From Streptomyces sp. ICC1 (GTDB taxonomy: Bacteria; Actinomycetota; Actinomycetes; Streptomycetales; Streptomycetaceae): a stretch of 16,098 nt of DNA. The translations under genes were made by a program, and so were the position numbers. The stretch is from assembly GCF_003287935.1 (NCBI RefSeq), contig NZ_CP030287.1, forward strand, positions 9,012,134-9,028,231, written 5' to 3'. Below the pieces are notes generated by a model, which did no database searches, had not been told where the DNA came from, and saw only the letters and a list, made by a program, of their open reading frames with translations. Below, piece after piece: positions 5,791 to 12,106 of the stretch. Numbering within the stretch: position 1 is the first letter of the stretch; each line of letters starts with the position of its first letter.

Positions 5791-6180
5791 CATGACAGCG
5801 TCCCCCGGCACAGGCAGCGCAGCAGCCCCGCTCGCCGGCGGAATCCACGGCCCCGACGCCCTGCGGCCCCTCCTCGACACCGTCCTCGACGCCCTCGCCA
5901 CCGGAGCCCGCGCCCGCGGCGGACCCCTCCCCGCCGGCGGACCCGACGCCGTCACCGCCCGCGTCGAAGCCGCACTGGGCGACATGCTGCCCGAACACGG
6001 GCACGGAGACCACGAAGCGCTCCGCACCCTCGTCCACACCCTCGCCGCCGGCGCCGCCGACCCCGCCGACCCGCTGTGCGCGGCCCACCTGCACTGCCCG
6101 CCCCTCGCCGTGGCCGTCGCCGCCGACCTCGCCGCCGGAGCCCTCAACCCCTCCCTCGACTCCTGGGACCAGGCCCCGCT
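5791..6180 (+). CDS. PLP-dependent decarboxylase, N-terminal fragment
   Basis: About 130 residues of a group II pyridoxal-phosphate decarboxylase, the fold of aromatic-amino-acid and 2,4-diaminobutyrate decarboxylases. The diagnostic segment AAHLHCPPLAVAVAADLAAG followed by ALNPSLDSWDQAP is where this family forms its substrate-side pocket before the PLP-binding domain. The substrate cannot be named from this part. The start ATG at 5791 has GTGAGGAC about seven bases upstream. The preceding 185 bases are intergenic and probably contain the promoter (relatively AT-rich, 5668-5730). The frame is cut right after WDQAP, and the next two codons plus TAG come from the neighbouring fragment, so the catalytic lysine domain is absent. 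Confidence 0.75.
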
Positions 6181-6186
6181 GGTGGC

Positions 6187-6591
6187 TTAGTACCAGTGGT
6201 GGGTCTGCCAGAAGCTCCAGGCGCCGGTGGGGCTGCCGTAGCGGGAGTTCATGTAGTCCAGGCCCCACTTGATCTGGGTGGCGGGGTTGGTCTTCCAGTC
6301 CGAGCCGGCGGAGGCCATCTTCGAGGCCGGGAGGGCCTGGACGAGGCCGTAGGCGCCGGAGGAGGCGTTCGTGGCGGTGTGGTTCCAGCCGCTTTCGCGG
6401 GAAACGATGTTGTTGAACGCCGCGAACTGGGCCGGGTCCTTGATCATCTGCTGGGCGATCGCCTTGGCGTTCATCGGGGCGGCCTGCGCGGGGACCGCGG
6501 CAAGCATGGAACCGGCGACGCCCAGGGCGAGGACGGTGCCCGCGAGGGTCTTCTTGGAAGCGGCGATGCGGCGGATGACGGCGTTGGACAC
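6187..6591 (-). CDS. Secreted short lytic transglycosylase-like protein
   Basis: A complete 134-residue protein. The N-terminus is a classic Sec signal peptide: RRIAASKK, a hydrophobic core TLAGTVLALGVAGSMLAAV, then cleavage after PAQAAP at about residues 36-39. The mature part contains NNIVSRESGWNHTATNASSG (catalytic Glu in SRESGW), AYGLVQALPASKMASAG, TNPATQIKWGLDYMNSRYGS and the usual ending WY, all hallmarks of the compact lysozyme-fold transglycosylases abundant in Streptomyces. It would act on peptidoglycan outside the cell. The GTG start at 6589-6591 has GGAAGG seven bases upstream. A structured leader lies upstream. The stop TAA at 6187-6189 touches the join with the decarboxylase fragment, but the ending is family-typical. 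Confidence 0.9.
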   Translation of the reverse strand: MSNAVIRRIAASKKTLAGTVLALGVAGSMLAAVPAQAAPMNAKAIAQQMIKDPAQFAAFNNIVSRESGWNHTATNASSGAYGLVQALPASKMASAGSDWKTNPATQIKWGLDYMNSRYGSPTGAWSFWQTHHWY

Positions 6592-6780
6592 GGATTGACC
6601 TTCCGAAGGGGACAGGGGCGGTCGCGGCATGCCTGGGGCATGCGTGAGCCACTCACGCGGAGGAGAGGGGTTCGTCGGCGGGATCAGGAGACCGGGGGTG
6701 AACCCGGGGGATCTGCGTCCGCCCTGCGACTCATCCAGTTCTACGGGGGTTCGAGGCCGCTGGCAACGACCGCTCTTACT
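6592..6780 (-). promoter_or_regulatory. Structured 5' leader of the transglycosylase gene
   Basis: Read on the minus strand, this leader carries two abutting perfect hairpins close to the ribosome site: GCGTGAG-TGG-CTCACGC (6642-6658) and GCATGCC-CCA-GGCATGC (6627-6643), sharing two bases. Upstream are CGAACCC and GGGTTCACCC motifs. Streptomyces cell-wall hydrolase genes are often controlled by the ydaO-type c-di-AMP riboswitch. Some words here are reminiscent of that motif, but I cannot fold it convincingly, so it is only a candidate. The join with the TnpB fragment lies somewhere between about 6780 and 6865. Confidence 0.5.
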
Positions 6781-6864
6781 AGTGGTCCTCGCAGCCGGGG
6801 CGGAACGGCCCCCCGCCGGCCGGGCGGGTATCGGTGCAGGTCGGGGCTGGTGTGTGGGGGTGGA

Positions 6865-7570
6865 TATGGGACCTTGGTCCACCGGCACCGGTCGGTGGTC
6901 GGCAAGGTCAAGACCGTGTCGGTCAAGCGCGAGGGCAAGCGCTGGTACGTGGTGCTGACCGCCGTGCAGCCCCGGCCCGAGCCGCTGCCCGCGACGGGCT
7001 CCGTCGTCGGGATCGACGTCGGGATCGCCAACTTCCTGGCCGACTCCAACGGTGAGTTCGTCCCCAACCCGCGCCACGGCCGGGCCAACGCCGAAGCTCT
7101 GGCCGAGGCCCAGCGGAGGGTTGCGGTCTTCCCCCGCGTCCGCCGCGACAAGCGGACGAAGAAGCACCGCGCCGCCGTGGCGAAGGTCGCAGCCCTGCAC
7201 GGCAAAGTCCGGCGCCAGCGCCTCGACCACGCCCACAAGGCCGCACTCCGGCTCGTCCGCGTCCACGACGCGATAGCCCACGAGAAGCTGAGCATCGCCA
7301 ACATGGTGCGGGCCCCCAAGCCGAAGCCCGACCCCGACGAGGCGGGCAGCTTTCTGCCCAACGGGGCCGCCGCGAAGGCCGGACTGAACCGTTCGATCCA
7401 CGACGCGGGTTGGGGGGTGTTCCTCGCGATCCTCACCAGCAAGGCTGAAAGCGCCGGCCGGAGAATCATCGCCGTGGATCCCCGCAACACCTCCCGCGAG
7501 TGCCCCGAATGCGGGCACACCGCGAAGGAGAACCGCCCCACGCAAGACACATTCCACTGCCAGGCATGCG
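6865..7570 (+). CDS. tnpB: IS200/IS605-family TnpB nuclease, internal fragment
   Basis: About 235 residues of TnpB (OrfB), the RNA-guided nuclease of IS605-type elements. The wedge-like strand KVKTVSVKREGKRWYVVLTA leads into RuvC-I (VGIDVGIANFLADSNG, catalytic Asp). RuvC-II follows (IAHEKLSIANMV, catalytic Glu). A zinc ribbon begins RECPECGHTAKENR and ends TFHCQAC. The fragment stops just after the last Cys pair, so the RuvC-III Asp and C-terminus are missing. The first 130 or so residues are missing too. No right-end guide-RNA region can be identified because that side is another fragment. Reading on past 7570 gives out-of-frame PKD gene, not TnpB. Confidence 0.85.
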
Positions 7571-8254
7571 GCCGTCGACACCGCGGGCACCACGGCGCCG
7601 TGGCCGGTGACGAGCGCGGACGTGGACTTCGGTGACGGCACCACCGCGCACAGCACCGACGGCCGCTTCTCCTCCTACGCCTACAAGCAGCCGGGCGAGT
7701 ACAAGGTGACGCTGACGCTCCAGGACTCCAAGGGTGGCAAGTCCACGGCGACCCGGACCGTGAAGGTCGACTACGCCGCCTCGGGCTACGTGGCCACCGA
7801 GCCGTTCCGCCTGCTCGACACCCGCACCACCAACACGCCGCTCCAGGGCGGTTACGCCAGGATCGTGAACCTGCCGAACACCACCAGCAGCGTCCCGGAT
7901 CACGTGCTCTCCGGGGGCATGGCCTCGGTGGTCCTCAACGTGACCGTCACCGGTTCCACCGAGGACACCCACCTGAGCGTCTGGCCCTCGGGCCAGCCCC
8001 GCCCGGCGACCTCGAACGTCAACGTCCGCGCGGGCGGCACCTCGTCCAACACCGTCACCGTGCCGGTCGGCGCCGACGGCAAGATCCAGACACAGCTCAA
8101 CTCGGGCAACGCCTCGGTGATCGTGGACTTCGTCGGCTTCTACCAGCCCAACATCGGCGAGCGGTTCTCCCCGATCACCCCGGCCCGCGTCGCTGACACC
8201 CGCACCGCGGGCGGCCCGCTGGGCGGCGGCCAGACCCGCACGGTCAAGGTCGCG
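7571..8254 (+). CDS. PKD-domain surface protein, fragment 1
   Basis: The frame begins AVDTAGTTAPWPVTSADVDF with no start codon; the GTG at 7607 is internal. A PKD domain follows (DFGDGTTAHS, YAYKQPGEYKVTLTLQDS). Then comes a repeated extracellular module: FRLLDTRTTNTPL, a run MASVVLNVTVTGSTEDTHLS, VWPSGQPRPATSNVNV, VTVPVGADGKIQ, and ASVIVDFVGFYQ. A second module starts FSPITPARVADTRTAGGPLG. Such modules occur in secreted Streptomyces proteins and amidase tails, probably binding cell-wall or glycan ligands. It ends abruptly in VKVA at 8254. The last 130 bp recur exactly, inverted, at 15451-15580, where the same protein continues, so this is the upstream half of that gene. Confidence 0.8.
8125..8254 (+). 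repeat. 130-bp exact duplicate of 15451-15580 (opposite strand)
   Basis: Every base from 8125 to 8254 equals the reverse complement of 15451-15580, and identity ends abruptly on both sides. It encodes DFVGFYQPNIGE through TRTVKVA of the PKD surface protein. The exactness, and the way the two flanks complete each other, indicate an assembly overlap rather than a genomic repeat. Confidence 0.95.
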
Positions 8255-8303
8255 CCGGGTGGTCCCAGTCGACGGCGGCGGCGGGGCTGTCGGTCGTCTG
8301 CAT
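8255..8303 (-). CDS. N-terminal 16 codons of an unidentified gene
   Basis: On the minus strand an ATG at 8301-8303 has GAAGGACG about 6-9 bases upstream and reads MQTTDSPAAAVDWDHPA before hitting the PKD fragment at 8254. It follows the small gene at 8473-8658 in the same direction, past two terminator hairpins, so it is the start of a separate transcription unit. Too little remains for identification. Confidence 0.45.
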
Positions 8304-8388
8304 CGTGCGTCGTCCTTCGGGTCGGCCCCCCGGGCGGCTAACGAGCGTCCACCGATGGTGGATGCGGTCCGCGCGCCCCGCGCGGCGA

Positions 8389-8432
8389 CGGGGCGGGGCG
8401 CCGCTCGGCCGAGCCGCTCCCCGCCCCGCCCT
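8389..8432 (-). terminator. GC-rich hairpin terminator (distal)
   Basis: GGGGCGGGGCGCC-GCTCGG pairs with CCGAGC-CGCTCCCCGCCCC, interrupted by a short mismatched section. Downstream of the small minus-strand gene and directly beyond a second, TTCG-loop hairpin. Confidence 0.65.
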
Positions 8433-8448
8433 TCGCACGGTCTCCGGG

Positions 8449-8463
8449 GCTTCGCCCCGCACC
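8449..8463 (-). terminator. CGGGGC-TTC-GCCCCG hairpin (proximal)
   Basis: A compact perfect stem with a TTC/GAA loop (GGGGCTTCGCCCC core), the commonest Streptomyces terminator form. It begins ten bases past the stop of the small minus-strand gene. Confidence 0.75.
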
Positions 8464-8472
8464 CCGGTCCGG

Positions 8473-8658
8473 CTACGGGAGGTAGCGTTCGAGGGCCTTC
8501 GCGCCTTCCTTCTCGATCAGGAGGCGCGCCTTCTCGACCCGCTCCGGGGTCGGCTCCTGGCCGCGCGCCATCACGAGGTCCTCGGGGTCGTACGGGCGCT
8601 CCGAGCCTGTGTACAGATGGGCCGGACGCTTGGGCTGCTGGTCCGCTTCACTGGCCAT
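8473..8658 (-). CDS. Small conserved 61-residue protein
   Basis: A complete short gene. AGGAGG lies six bases before the ATG at 8656-8658, an almost ideal ribosome site. The hydrophilic product MASEADQQPKRPAHLYTG continues SERPYDPEDLVMARGQEP, TPERVEKARLLIEKEGAKAL, ERYLP. There are no membrane segments and no Cys; a helix is predicted for the ERVEKARLLIEKEGAKALER part. I believe it belongs to a small actinobacterial family without known function. Two terminators follow. Confidence 0.8.
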   Translation of the reverse strand: MASEADQQPKRPAHLYTGSERPYDPEDLVMARGQEPTPERVEKARLLIEKEGAKALERYLP

Positions 8659-8933
8659 CGCGTACCTCCTCCTGGGTTCCCCCTGGCCCCATCCTCCGGC
8701 CGCGCCCCCGGCGGCGCTGGCCCGGGCGCGCGAAGCCCTCGCGCACTCATCGACGTAAGAAGTCAGGGGGGAGCGGCACACGAAAGGGCTCTGGGGAATC
8801 CCCGATGCCACTCCGCTTTTGCTTGGGCTCTGACTTCGGCGCCGGCTTCGGCCGAGGCTTCCCGTACGGGCCCGGCACGGGCCGATCCCCGTGGCGTGCG
8901 ACGGCAGGTGGTGCACCGCGGGGCCCGGGCCTA
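8659..8933. other. Non-coding stretch upstream of the small gene
   Basis: No reading frame here has a ribosome site or a plausible domain. It presumably contains the promoter of the minus-strand small gene. The last 10-20 bases may be adapter index sequence: GGGCCTA, just before 8934, resembles the end of the CATGCCTA index seen at 4753-4760. Confidence 0.5.
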
Positions 8934-8967
8934 GTCTCGTGGGCGCGGAGATGTGTATAAGAGGCGG
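8934..8967 (+). other. Nextera read-2 adapter plus mosaic end
   Basis: Positions 8934-8948 match GTCTCGTGGGCTCGG at 14 of 15, and 8949-8967 match AGATGTGTATAAGAGACAG at 17 of 19, ungapped, 31 of 34 overall. It is the clearest adapter in the window. It creates a false start (ATG TAT AAG, 8953) in front of the lipoprotein frame. Confidence 0.97.
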
Positions 8968-9546
8968 GTCATGGCCGGGGTGGGCGTGCTGGTGGGGACG
9001 GCGGGGCTGGTCGCAGGGTGCGAGGCGCCGCCCGCGCCCGCCCGGGCGCCGGGGCCGACGGTGTCGGCCGGGGTGCGTCCGACGCAGGTCCCGCGCGCCG
9101 ACGCGTGTCCCGAGGGCGGGGTGCGGCTCTCCGAGGGGCTCGTGAACGCGGCGATGGGGTTGCGCGTGGGGGCGGTGCAGCTGGTGAACTGCGGGGATCA
9201 GCCTTACGAGTTGGAGGGCTACCCGGAGATCGAGCTGCTGGACAGGGCGAACGCCCCGGTGCGGGGGGTGTCGGTCGGCCACGGCGCGGCCGGGATCACG
9301 TCCTCCCCCACGGGGGCGGAGGCCCCGCCGGGGAAGGTGACGCTCCGACCGGGGCAGGCGGCCGAGGTGCTGCTGGTGTGGCGGAACCTGCTCACGGAGC
9401 CGGACGTCCCGGCGGCGGAGGCCTGGGGGCTCCTGGTCACGCCACGGCCGGGCGCGCCGCGGCTGGAACTGCGGCTGAAGCAGTCGGTGGATCTCGGGAA
9501 CACCGGAAAGCTCGGGATCGGGGCTTGGGGGGCGACCGGGCGGTGA
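8968..9546 (+). CDS. DUF4232 lipoprotein, first residues lost
   Basis: The frame enters from the adapter as RVMAGVGVLVGTAGLVAGC, the hydrophobic core and lipobox LVAGC of a lipoprotein signal peptide; the positively charged start is missing. After a Pro/Ala linker comes the DUF4232 domain: ADACPEGGVRLSEGLVNAAM, VGAVQLVNCGDQPYELEGYP, IELLDRANAPVRG, a GKVTLRPGQAAEVLLVWRN strand, and the C-terminal strands LELRLKQSVDL and GKLGIGAWG. The Cys in ADACPEG probably pairs with that in LVNCGD. These are membrane-anchored extracellular proteins of unknown role, common in Streptomyces. The stop at 9544-9546 looks native. Confidence 0.85.
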   Translation, partial: VMAGVGVLVGTAGLVAGCEAPPAPARAPGPTVSAGVRPTQVPRADACPEGGVRLSEGLVNAAMGLRVGAVQLVNCGDQPYELEGYPEIELLDRANAPVRGVSVGHGAAGITSSPTGAEAPPGKVTLRPGQAAEVLLVWRNLLTEPDVPAAEAWGLLVTPRPGAPRLELRLKQSVDLGNTGKLGIGAWGATGR

Positions 9547-9552
9547 CCTACC

Positions 9553-9595
9553 GGTGGCTCCGCCGGTCCGGGCGGGTGGCTCCGCCGGTCCGGGC
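9553..9595. repeat. Two tandem copies of a 21-bp GC-rich unit
   Basis: Unit GGTGGCTCCGCCGGTCCGGG plus C occurs at 9553-9573 and 9575-9595, one base apart, just after the lipoprotein stop. Each unit contains a small GGCTCCGCC stem. It probably belongs to the terminator region. Confidence 0.75.
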
Positions 9596-9604
9596 CGGCG
9601 GTTT

Positions 9605-9678
9605 TATAAGAAGTACTGCGCCCGCGGATGTCTACACGGAGTAGTGCGTCGTCAGCGTCAGATGTGTCTAAGAGACGG
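9605..9678 (+). other. Full Nextera i5 adapter: P5 end, index slot, read-1 primer, mosaic end
   Basis: TCTACAC (9631-9637), preceded by a gapped match to the P5 sequence, is followed by eight bases in the index position (GGAGTAGT, 9638-9645). Then 9646-9659 match TCGTCGGCAGCGTC at 12 of 14 and 9660-9678 match the mosaic end at 17 of 19. A TATAAGA at 9605-9611 may be the tail of an opposing mosaic end. The order is exactly that of an Illumina library molecule end. Confidence 0.93.
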
Positions 9679-9734
9679 GACCACGGGGGCCGCGCCGGGG
9701 CCGCTTGGTGGCCGCGCCGGGGCCCCCGTGGTCC
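9678..9734. repeat. 14-bp inverted repeat enclosing a 15-bp direct repeat
   Basis: GGACCACGGGGGCC (9678-9691) pairs perfectly with GGCCCCCGTGGTCC (9721-9734). Within it, GGCCGCGCCGGGGCC appears twice (9688-9702 and 9710-9724). It starts directly at the adapter boundary, so it may be a fold-back product or the 3' part of a terminator. Confidence 0.7.
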
Positions 9735-9932
9735 GTCACGGCCGCGCAACAAGATCCGGGCAGCAGGCAACGTTCCCGCCGCACGGACGTCTGGCAGGGC
9801 GTAGAAGTCGCCTACCGGAAAAGGCTGATCGAGCAGAACGCGGAGGTACTCACCCTCGCCGGGAACCAGCTGGAGGAGCGGATGCGGCTCGCCGCGCAGC
9901 TCCCTTCCGCGCGATCATGGAACCAGTCATGA
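9735..9932 (+). CDS. C-terminal fragment of an unrecognised helical protein
   Basis: An open frame enters from the adapter side and ends at TGA 9930-9932. The readable protein is QDPGSRQRSRRTDVWQGVEV, then AYRKRLIEQNAEVLTLAGNQ, LEERMRLAAQLPSARS. The EVAYRKRLIEQNAEVLTLAGNQLEE part is a strongly amphipathic helix, possibly coiled coil. The only in-frame start-like codon upstream (TTG, 9705) lies in the inverted repeat, so the 5' end is probably lost. The stop overlaps the next start as ATGA, suggesting a translationally coupled operon. Function unknown. Confidence 0.5.
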   Translation, partial: VTAAQQDPGSRQRSRRTDVWQGVEVAYRKRLIEQNAEVLTLAGNQLEERMRLAAQLPSARSWNQS

Positions 9933-10247
9933 AGAAACCTCACACCTCACACCCCACCGCCCGCACCACCACCACCACCCCCGCGCGGGGCGGCAACCGC
10001 CGAGGAGGCCGCCGGGGAGGCCGCCGCCGCGCCGGCCGCCGCCGGCCCGCACGGTTCGTGCTCCCGCTGCTGCTGTGCTCGGGCGCCGTCGTCGCGGTGG
10101 CCGTGGTGGCCGGGCTGCTGCCCCGGGACGCCGACCCGCGCACGGACCTGTCCGCCCCCTCCGTGCCGGAGTCCGGGCCGTCCGAACCCGCCGCGCCGGT
10201 TCCCGCGCCGCCGCCGCCGGCGTCACCGGCGCAGTCGGCCGTCGTGG
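9929..10247 (+). CDS. N-terminal fragment of a single-pass membrane-anchored protein
   Basis: It starts at ATG 9929, overlapping the upstream stop (ATGA). An alternative in-frame ATG at 9917 adds four residues. About 107 residues remain: a Thr-rich start, a very Arg/Gly-rich cytoplasmic segment (NRRGGRRGGRRRAGRRRPAR, residues 23-42), a transmembrane helix (FVLPLLLCSGAVVAVAVVAG, 43-62) and a Pro/Ala/Ser-rich extracellular stalk. Topology would be N-in, C-out by the positive-inside rule. The functional domain lay beyond the stalk and is cut by the adapter at 10248. Confidence 0.6.
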
Positions 10248-10266
10248 CTGCCTCTTATACACAACT
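10248..10266 (-). other. Nextera mosaic end, reverse orientation
   Basis: Matches CTGTCTCTTATACACATCT at 17 of 19, ungapped. It separates the membrane-anchor fragment from the sugar-binding-protein fragment. Confidence 0.95.
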
Positions 10267-10937
10267 GAACCGTGATCTCCAGCCAGCCCGTGCAGTACGC
10301 GAACACCAAGGGCGAGCTGGACTACGAGAACAGCCCGGGCGTGAAGAAGGCGTGGGACACCGCCGTGGCGGCGGCGAAGGGCGAACTGACGGGCAAGCTG
10401 CGGCAGTTCGACGAGAAGGGCACCTGGAACGCGGCCTTCAAGAACGCGAAGTTCGCCACGGTGGCCTGCCCCAGCTGGATGACGGGCATCATCAAGGACC
10501 AGGCGGGCCCGGACAACCAGGGGAAGTGGGACATCGCCGCACCGCCCGTGGCCGGCAACTGGGGCGGCTCGTTCCTCGCGGTCCCCAAGTCGGGCAAGCA
10601 CACCAAGGAGGCGGCCGAGCTGGCCGCGTGGCTCACCGCGCCGGCGCAGCACGCCAAGGTCTTCGGGGTGAACGGCAACATCCCCTCCACCAAGGACACG
10701 CTCACCTCCGCGACCGTGCAGGACGCCAAGCTGCCGTACTTCGGTGACACCCCGATCGGCAAGATCTACTCGGAGGCCGCGGCCGGCATCACCCCCGCCC
10801 CGATCAGCCGCTGGGACGGCCAGGTGAAGACCTTCCTCACCGACAACGGCATCCTCGACATCGAGCAGCGCGGCACCGACCCGGCGAAGGCCTGGGACAA
10901 CGTCAAGAAGCTGGTCGACGACAAGATCGACCAGTAG
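10267..10937 (+). CDS. Sugar ABC transporter binding protein, C-terminal half (CebE-like)
   Basis: About 222 residues of a family 1 extracellular solute-binding protein, the lipoprotein that hands sugar to a membrane permease. The segments SSQPVQYANTKGELDYENSP, FDEKGTWNAAFKNAKFATVA, CPSWMTGIIKDQAGPDNQGK, GNWGGSFLAVPKSGKHTKEA and AAELAAWLTAPAQHAKVFGV appear in the order I know from cello-oligosaccharide binding proteins such as CebE. The exact sugar is not determinable. The N-terminal lobe and lipobox are lost at the adapter; the GTG at 10272 is not the true start. The stop TAG at 10935-10937 looks native. A permease gene would be expected next, but the histidine kinase fragment abuts instead. 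Confidence 0.85.
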
Positions 10938-11547
10938 CGGCCCGCCAGCCCAGCGCCCCGCACGCCGCCGTCTGGGTCTCCGGCATCCTCGTCTGCCTCA
11001 GCGCGGCCCCCTGGCCCGGCATCCCCCTCCTCGTCCGCGCCTGGTTCGCCGCCGCCGTCACCTGGACCGTCACCCTCCTGCTGATCTTCGGCAACCACCC
11101 GATCGTCGTCTGGGGCGGCGGCGAAGCCATCGCCCTCCTCGTCTTCCTCAGCCAGGTCCTGCTCCGCGCCCCCGCCCGCACCGCCGCCGTCCTCGGCCCC
11201 CTGCTCGGCCTCGGCTGCATGGCGGTCCCCGTCCGGGACACCGACCCCGGCCGCTTCACCCTGCTCTTCTCCGTCCTCACCGTCGTCGTCGCCGCGTACT
11301 CCCTGCTGCTGCGCCTGCAGTCCGTCCAGCGCGTCCGGGAACTGCGCGCCGTACGCAGCGCCGAACGCCTGGAGCTCGCCCGCGAGCTCCACGACCTCGT
11401 CGCCCACCACGTGACCGGGATCGTCGTCGAGGCACGGGCCGCCCGGTACACCAAGGTCTCCGCCGAACGCGCCGGCGAGATCTTCGGCCGCATCGAGGCG
11501 GCCGGGGACGAGGCCCTCGGCTCCATGCGCCGCCTCGTCAAAATCCA
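10938..11547 (+). CDS. NarL/DesK-type sensor histidine kinase, middle part
   Basis: About 200 residues in one frame. The N-terminal two thirds form four or five hydrophobic segments (for example AAVWVSGILVCLSAAPWPGI, VTWTVTLLLIFG, ALLVFLSQVLL, LLFSVLTVVVAAYSLLLRL), the membrane sensor. The dimerisation and phosphoacceptor motif follows, ERLELARELHDLVAHHVTGI, with the His of RELHD as predicted phosphorylation site, continuing VVEARAARYT and EALGSMRRLV. This is HisKA_3 architecture. The ATP-binding domain is lost at the adapter at 11548 and the true start lies before 10938. A cognate LuxR-type response regulator would be expected in the source genome. Confidence 0.8.
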
Positions 11548-11581
11548 GCCTCGTGGGCTAGAAGATGGGTATAAGCGACAT
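11548..11581 (+). other. Nextera read-2 adapter plus mosaic end
   Basis: Ungapped match at 28 of 34 positions to GTCTCGTGGGCTCGG followed by AGATGTGTATAAGAGACAG. It cuts the histidine kinase. Confidence 0.92.
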
Positions 11582-11616
11582 CGCCGCGGCTGCCCGTACG
11601 GGGCGGGGCGGACCAG

Positions 11617-11853
11617 GTGTCCGCGCAGGGCGGCGGTGCGGTCCCGATCGCCTTCAAGGCGGCGTGTCCGGACTGCCGGGCCCGTTTCGAGCTGGATCCG
11701 AGCGCCCTGCGACTGGCCATCGGCGGCAGCCGGCGGGCCACCTTCTACTCCTTCACCTGTCCCGAGTGCGGTGCGCAGGTCCGCAAACCGGCCGGCGAGC
11801 GCATCGTGGAACTGCTGACCGGTGGCGGAGTGAGCACCCTGCGCAGCGTGTGA
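11617..11853 (+). CDS. Small zinc-ribbon protein
   Basis: A complete 78-residue protein from GTG 11617. Two CxxC pairs form a zinc ribbon: ACPDCRARFELDPSALRLAI (residues 16-19) and SFTCPECGAQVRKPAGER (about 47-50), with ERIVELLTGGGVSTLRSV at the end. Zinc-ribbon folds of this type commonly act as nucleic-acid or protein interaction modules; no specific function is known to me. The ribosome site is weak (GGGGCGG). It is followed 26 bases later by the small membrane protein gene, in the same direction and probably cotranscribed. Confidence 0.8.
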   Translation: MSAQGGGAVPIAFKAACPDCRARFELDPSALRLAIGGSRRATFYSFTCPECGAQVRKPAGERIVELLTGGGVSTLRSV

Positions 11854-11879
11854 GGCGGGCGGTGGCCTAGGCTCTTGCC

Positions 11880-12080
11880 ATGCTGTGGCCGATGCTCGCA
11901 ATCGCCCTGGGTTTCCTGGGGCTCGCCGTCCTCGCCGTGCTCGCGGTGCGGGTCTTCGTGGAGGTGCGCAGGCTGTCCGGGCAGGTCGCGGACGCCGGCC
12001 GCCGGATCGCGGACGCCTCCGGCGAGCTGGAGCGGGCCGCGGTGGATCTGGCCAGGTCCGGGCGGTCCGCGCGGCCCTAG
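11880..12080 (+). CDS. Small single-pass membrane protein with helical tail
   Basis: A complete 66-residue frame. The N-terminus MLWPMLAIALGFLGLAVLAV with LAVRVF forms one transmembrane helix (about residues 3-25). It is followed by an amphipathic helix VEVRRLSGQVADAGRRIADA with SGELERAAVDLARSG, likely coiled coil. The architecture suggests a membrane-tethered adaptor or oligomer, but no function is established. It lies 26 bases after the zinc-ribbon gene. The TAG at 12078-12080 is two bases before adapter sequence, so the last one or two residues may not be native. Confidence 0.7.
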   Translation: MLWPMLAIALGFLGLAVLAVLAVRVFVEVRRLSGQVADAGRRIADASGELERAAVDLARSGRSARP

Positions 12081-12082
12081 GG

Positions 12083-12101
12083 CCGCCTCGTATACACCTC
12101 G
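12083..12101 (-). other. Corrupted Nextera mosaic end, reverse orientation
   Basis: Matches CTGTCTCTTATACACATCT at 14 of 19, ungapped, with the core TATACAC intact (12091-12097). CTCGGACCC just after it partly resembles the adjoining read-2 adapter. Confidence 0.8.
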
Positions 12102-12106
12102 GACCC

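Noticed and set aside
5105..6190. Single long plus-strand gene containing the decarboxylase
   Set aside because: The first two thirds cover the 70-bp repeats, an adapter and a terminator hairpin. The real gene starts at 5791 with its own ribosome site.
6735..6775. tRNA 3' half suggested by a GTTCGA word
   Set aside because: No matching T-stem, anticodon arm or acceptor stem can be formed on either strand.
8953..8970. Lipoprotein start MYKRR at 8953
   Set aside because: These codons are mosaic-end sequence, so the start is an artefact and the true N-terminus is missing.
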